Assembly: GCA_002335865.1 (NCBI GenBank)
Contig: DDCY01000029.1
Coordinates: 198,620-262,619 of the forward strand
Length of the DNA: 64,000 nt
Origin: Saprospiraceae bacterium UBA1994
Lineage (GTDB): Bacteria > Bacteroidota > Bacteroidia > Chitinophagales > Saprospiraceae
Direction: 5' to 3'
The position numbers and the translations under genes are program-made. The notes beneath the pieces are model-generated. The model searched no databases. It was not told the origin of the DNA and was given only the letters and a program-made list of their open reading frames with translations. Shown here one piece after another: positions 63,778 through 64,000 of this stretch (its first letter is position 1; each line of letters opens with the position of its first letter).

Positions 63778-64000
63778 ATGATATACGCTTTCTTGAAAGT
63801 GTGGGTTAAATGGGTGATACGAATCTTTTTCAGAAAGATCAATATTAAGGGTATAGAAAATGTCTCAAGGGATAGGGCATTACTAATTGCCTCGAACCAC
63901 CCTAATGGATTTGTTGAGCCTATTACAATGGCCTGTTTATTTCCAAGGCCTTTGCATTTTTTAGTTCGTGGGGATGTATTTGAAAAACCAGGAGCGAGAT
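63778..64000 (+). CDS. 1-acyl-glycerol-3-phosphate acyltransferase-like (PlsC family), N-terminal part
   Basis: Only the first 74 codons lie in the window. They read MIYAFLKVWVKWVIRIFFRK, then an acyltransferase block IASNHPNGFVEPITM (NHxxxxxD type, with Glu in place of Asp) and HFLVRGDVFEKPG. PlsC-like enzymes acylate lysophosphatidate or related lipids at the inner membrane. The NHPNGFVEP variant is known in a Bacteroidota subgroup. It diverges from miaA. Confidence 0.8.
   Translation, partial: MIYAFLKVWVKWVIRIFFRKINIKGIENVSRDRALLIASNHPNGFVEPITMACLFPRPLHFLVRGDVFEKPGAR

Noticed and set aside
1..64000. Mobile elements, CRISPR arrays, prophage or integrative element borders
   Set aside because: No transposase, integrase, phage gene, spaced repeat array or tRNA-adjacent direct repeat was found; the sequence after tRNA-Val does not repeat its 3' end nearby.

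Overview
This window looks like a chromosomal segment of an AT-rich member of the Bacteroidota, probably a marine or aquatic member of the Saprospiria/Lewinella type; the class-level guess is inference. The evidence is a SusC-type receptor with a SusE/F-like lipoprotein, at least five secreted proteins ending in type IX secretion (T9SS) sorting domains, several upstream TAnnTTTG boxes of the Bacteroidota primary sigma factor type, and family-specific genes such as DUF5916, DUF4403 and the Bacteroidota form of YidC. I see no phage, insertion sequence, CRISPR array or rRNA. There is one tRNA, Val-GAC.

Layout. 1-4.2 kb: the edge of a polysaccharide-utilisation-type locus (SusC receptor cut by the window edge, SusE/F-like glycan-binding lipoprotein, divergent LacI-type regulator with a candidate operator). 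4.1-6.2 kb: small hypothetical genes and a flavin reductase. 6.7-8.9 kb: a T9SS-exported CotH-kinase/lamin-tail protein with an unusual cysteine-rich insert, then tRNA-Val. 9.3-15.6 kb: a minus-strand cluster resembling a surface copper-handling module: CRTAC1-like FG-GAP lipoprotein, HMA-MauE fusion, MbnP-like T9SS protein, MbnH/MauG-like di-heme lipoprotein and a second MauG-like gene inactivated by two nonsense codons. 15.9-18.3 kb: two gene relics (hydrolase C-terminus, rhodanese C-terminus) and a sulfite dehydrogenase/cytochrome c pair. 18.6-21.1 kb: MscS channel, small secreted protein, exported sugar isomerase/epimerase-like protein. 21.5-27.5 kb: a gamma-glutamyltranspeptidase-like relic, then nhaB, dusB, nhaC and cca on the plus strand, most with their own promoter-like boxes. 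27.8-32 kb: NYN-LOTUS protein, a TetR regulator divergent from an AlkB-type monooxygenase with a clear inverted repeat in the shared promoter region, and a DUF2130 coiled-coil protein. 32.4-36.3 kb: envelope housekeeping (lgt, gpsA, yidC). 36.7-40.6 kb: CBS protein, T9SS subtilase, kdsA. 40.9-47 kb: TlpA-like thioredoxin lipoprotein, a COX3-like protein, a chimeric relic ORF, a very large G8/beta-helix T9SS protein and a Crp-like regulator. 47.3-59.3 kb: mostly single minus-strand genes (msrA, yjjG-like, DoxX, COG2509 dehydrogenase, rlmF, DUF5916 barrel, CWC-DUF5522 fusion, PLP decarboxylase, DUF4403). 59.7-64 kb: choice-of-anchor-B T9SS protein, PaaI-type thioesterase, miaA and the start of an acyltransferase.

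The candidate for an under-described system is the 9.3-15.6 kb cluster. MbnP/MbnH pairs are known from methanotrophs, but here the MbnP partner carries a T9SS anchor signal and lies beside a fused metal-binding (HMA) MauE-like membrane protein, a CRTAC1-like lipoprotein with a His-rich tail, and a freshly decayed second di-heme paralogue. A second theme is decay: at least five broken or chimeric coding remnants are scattered across intergenic regions.
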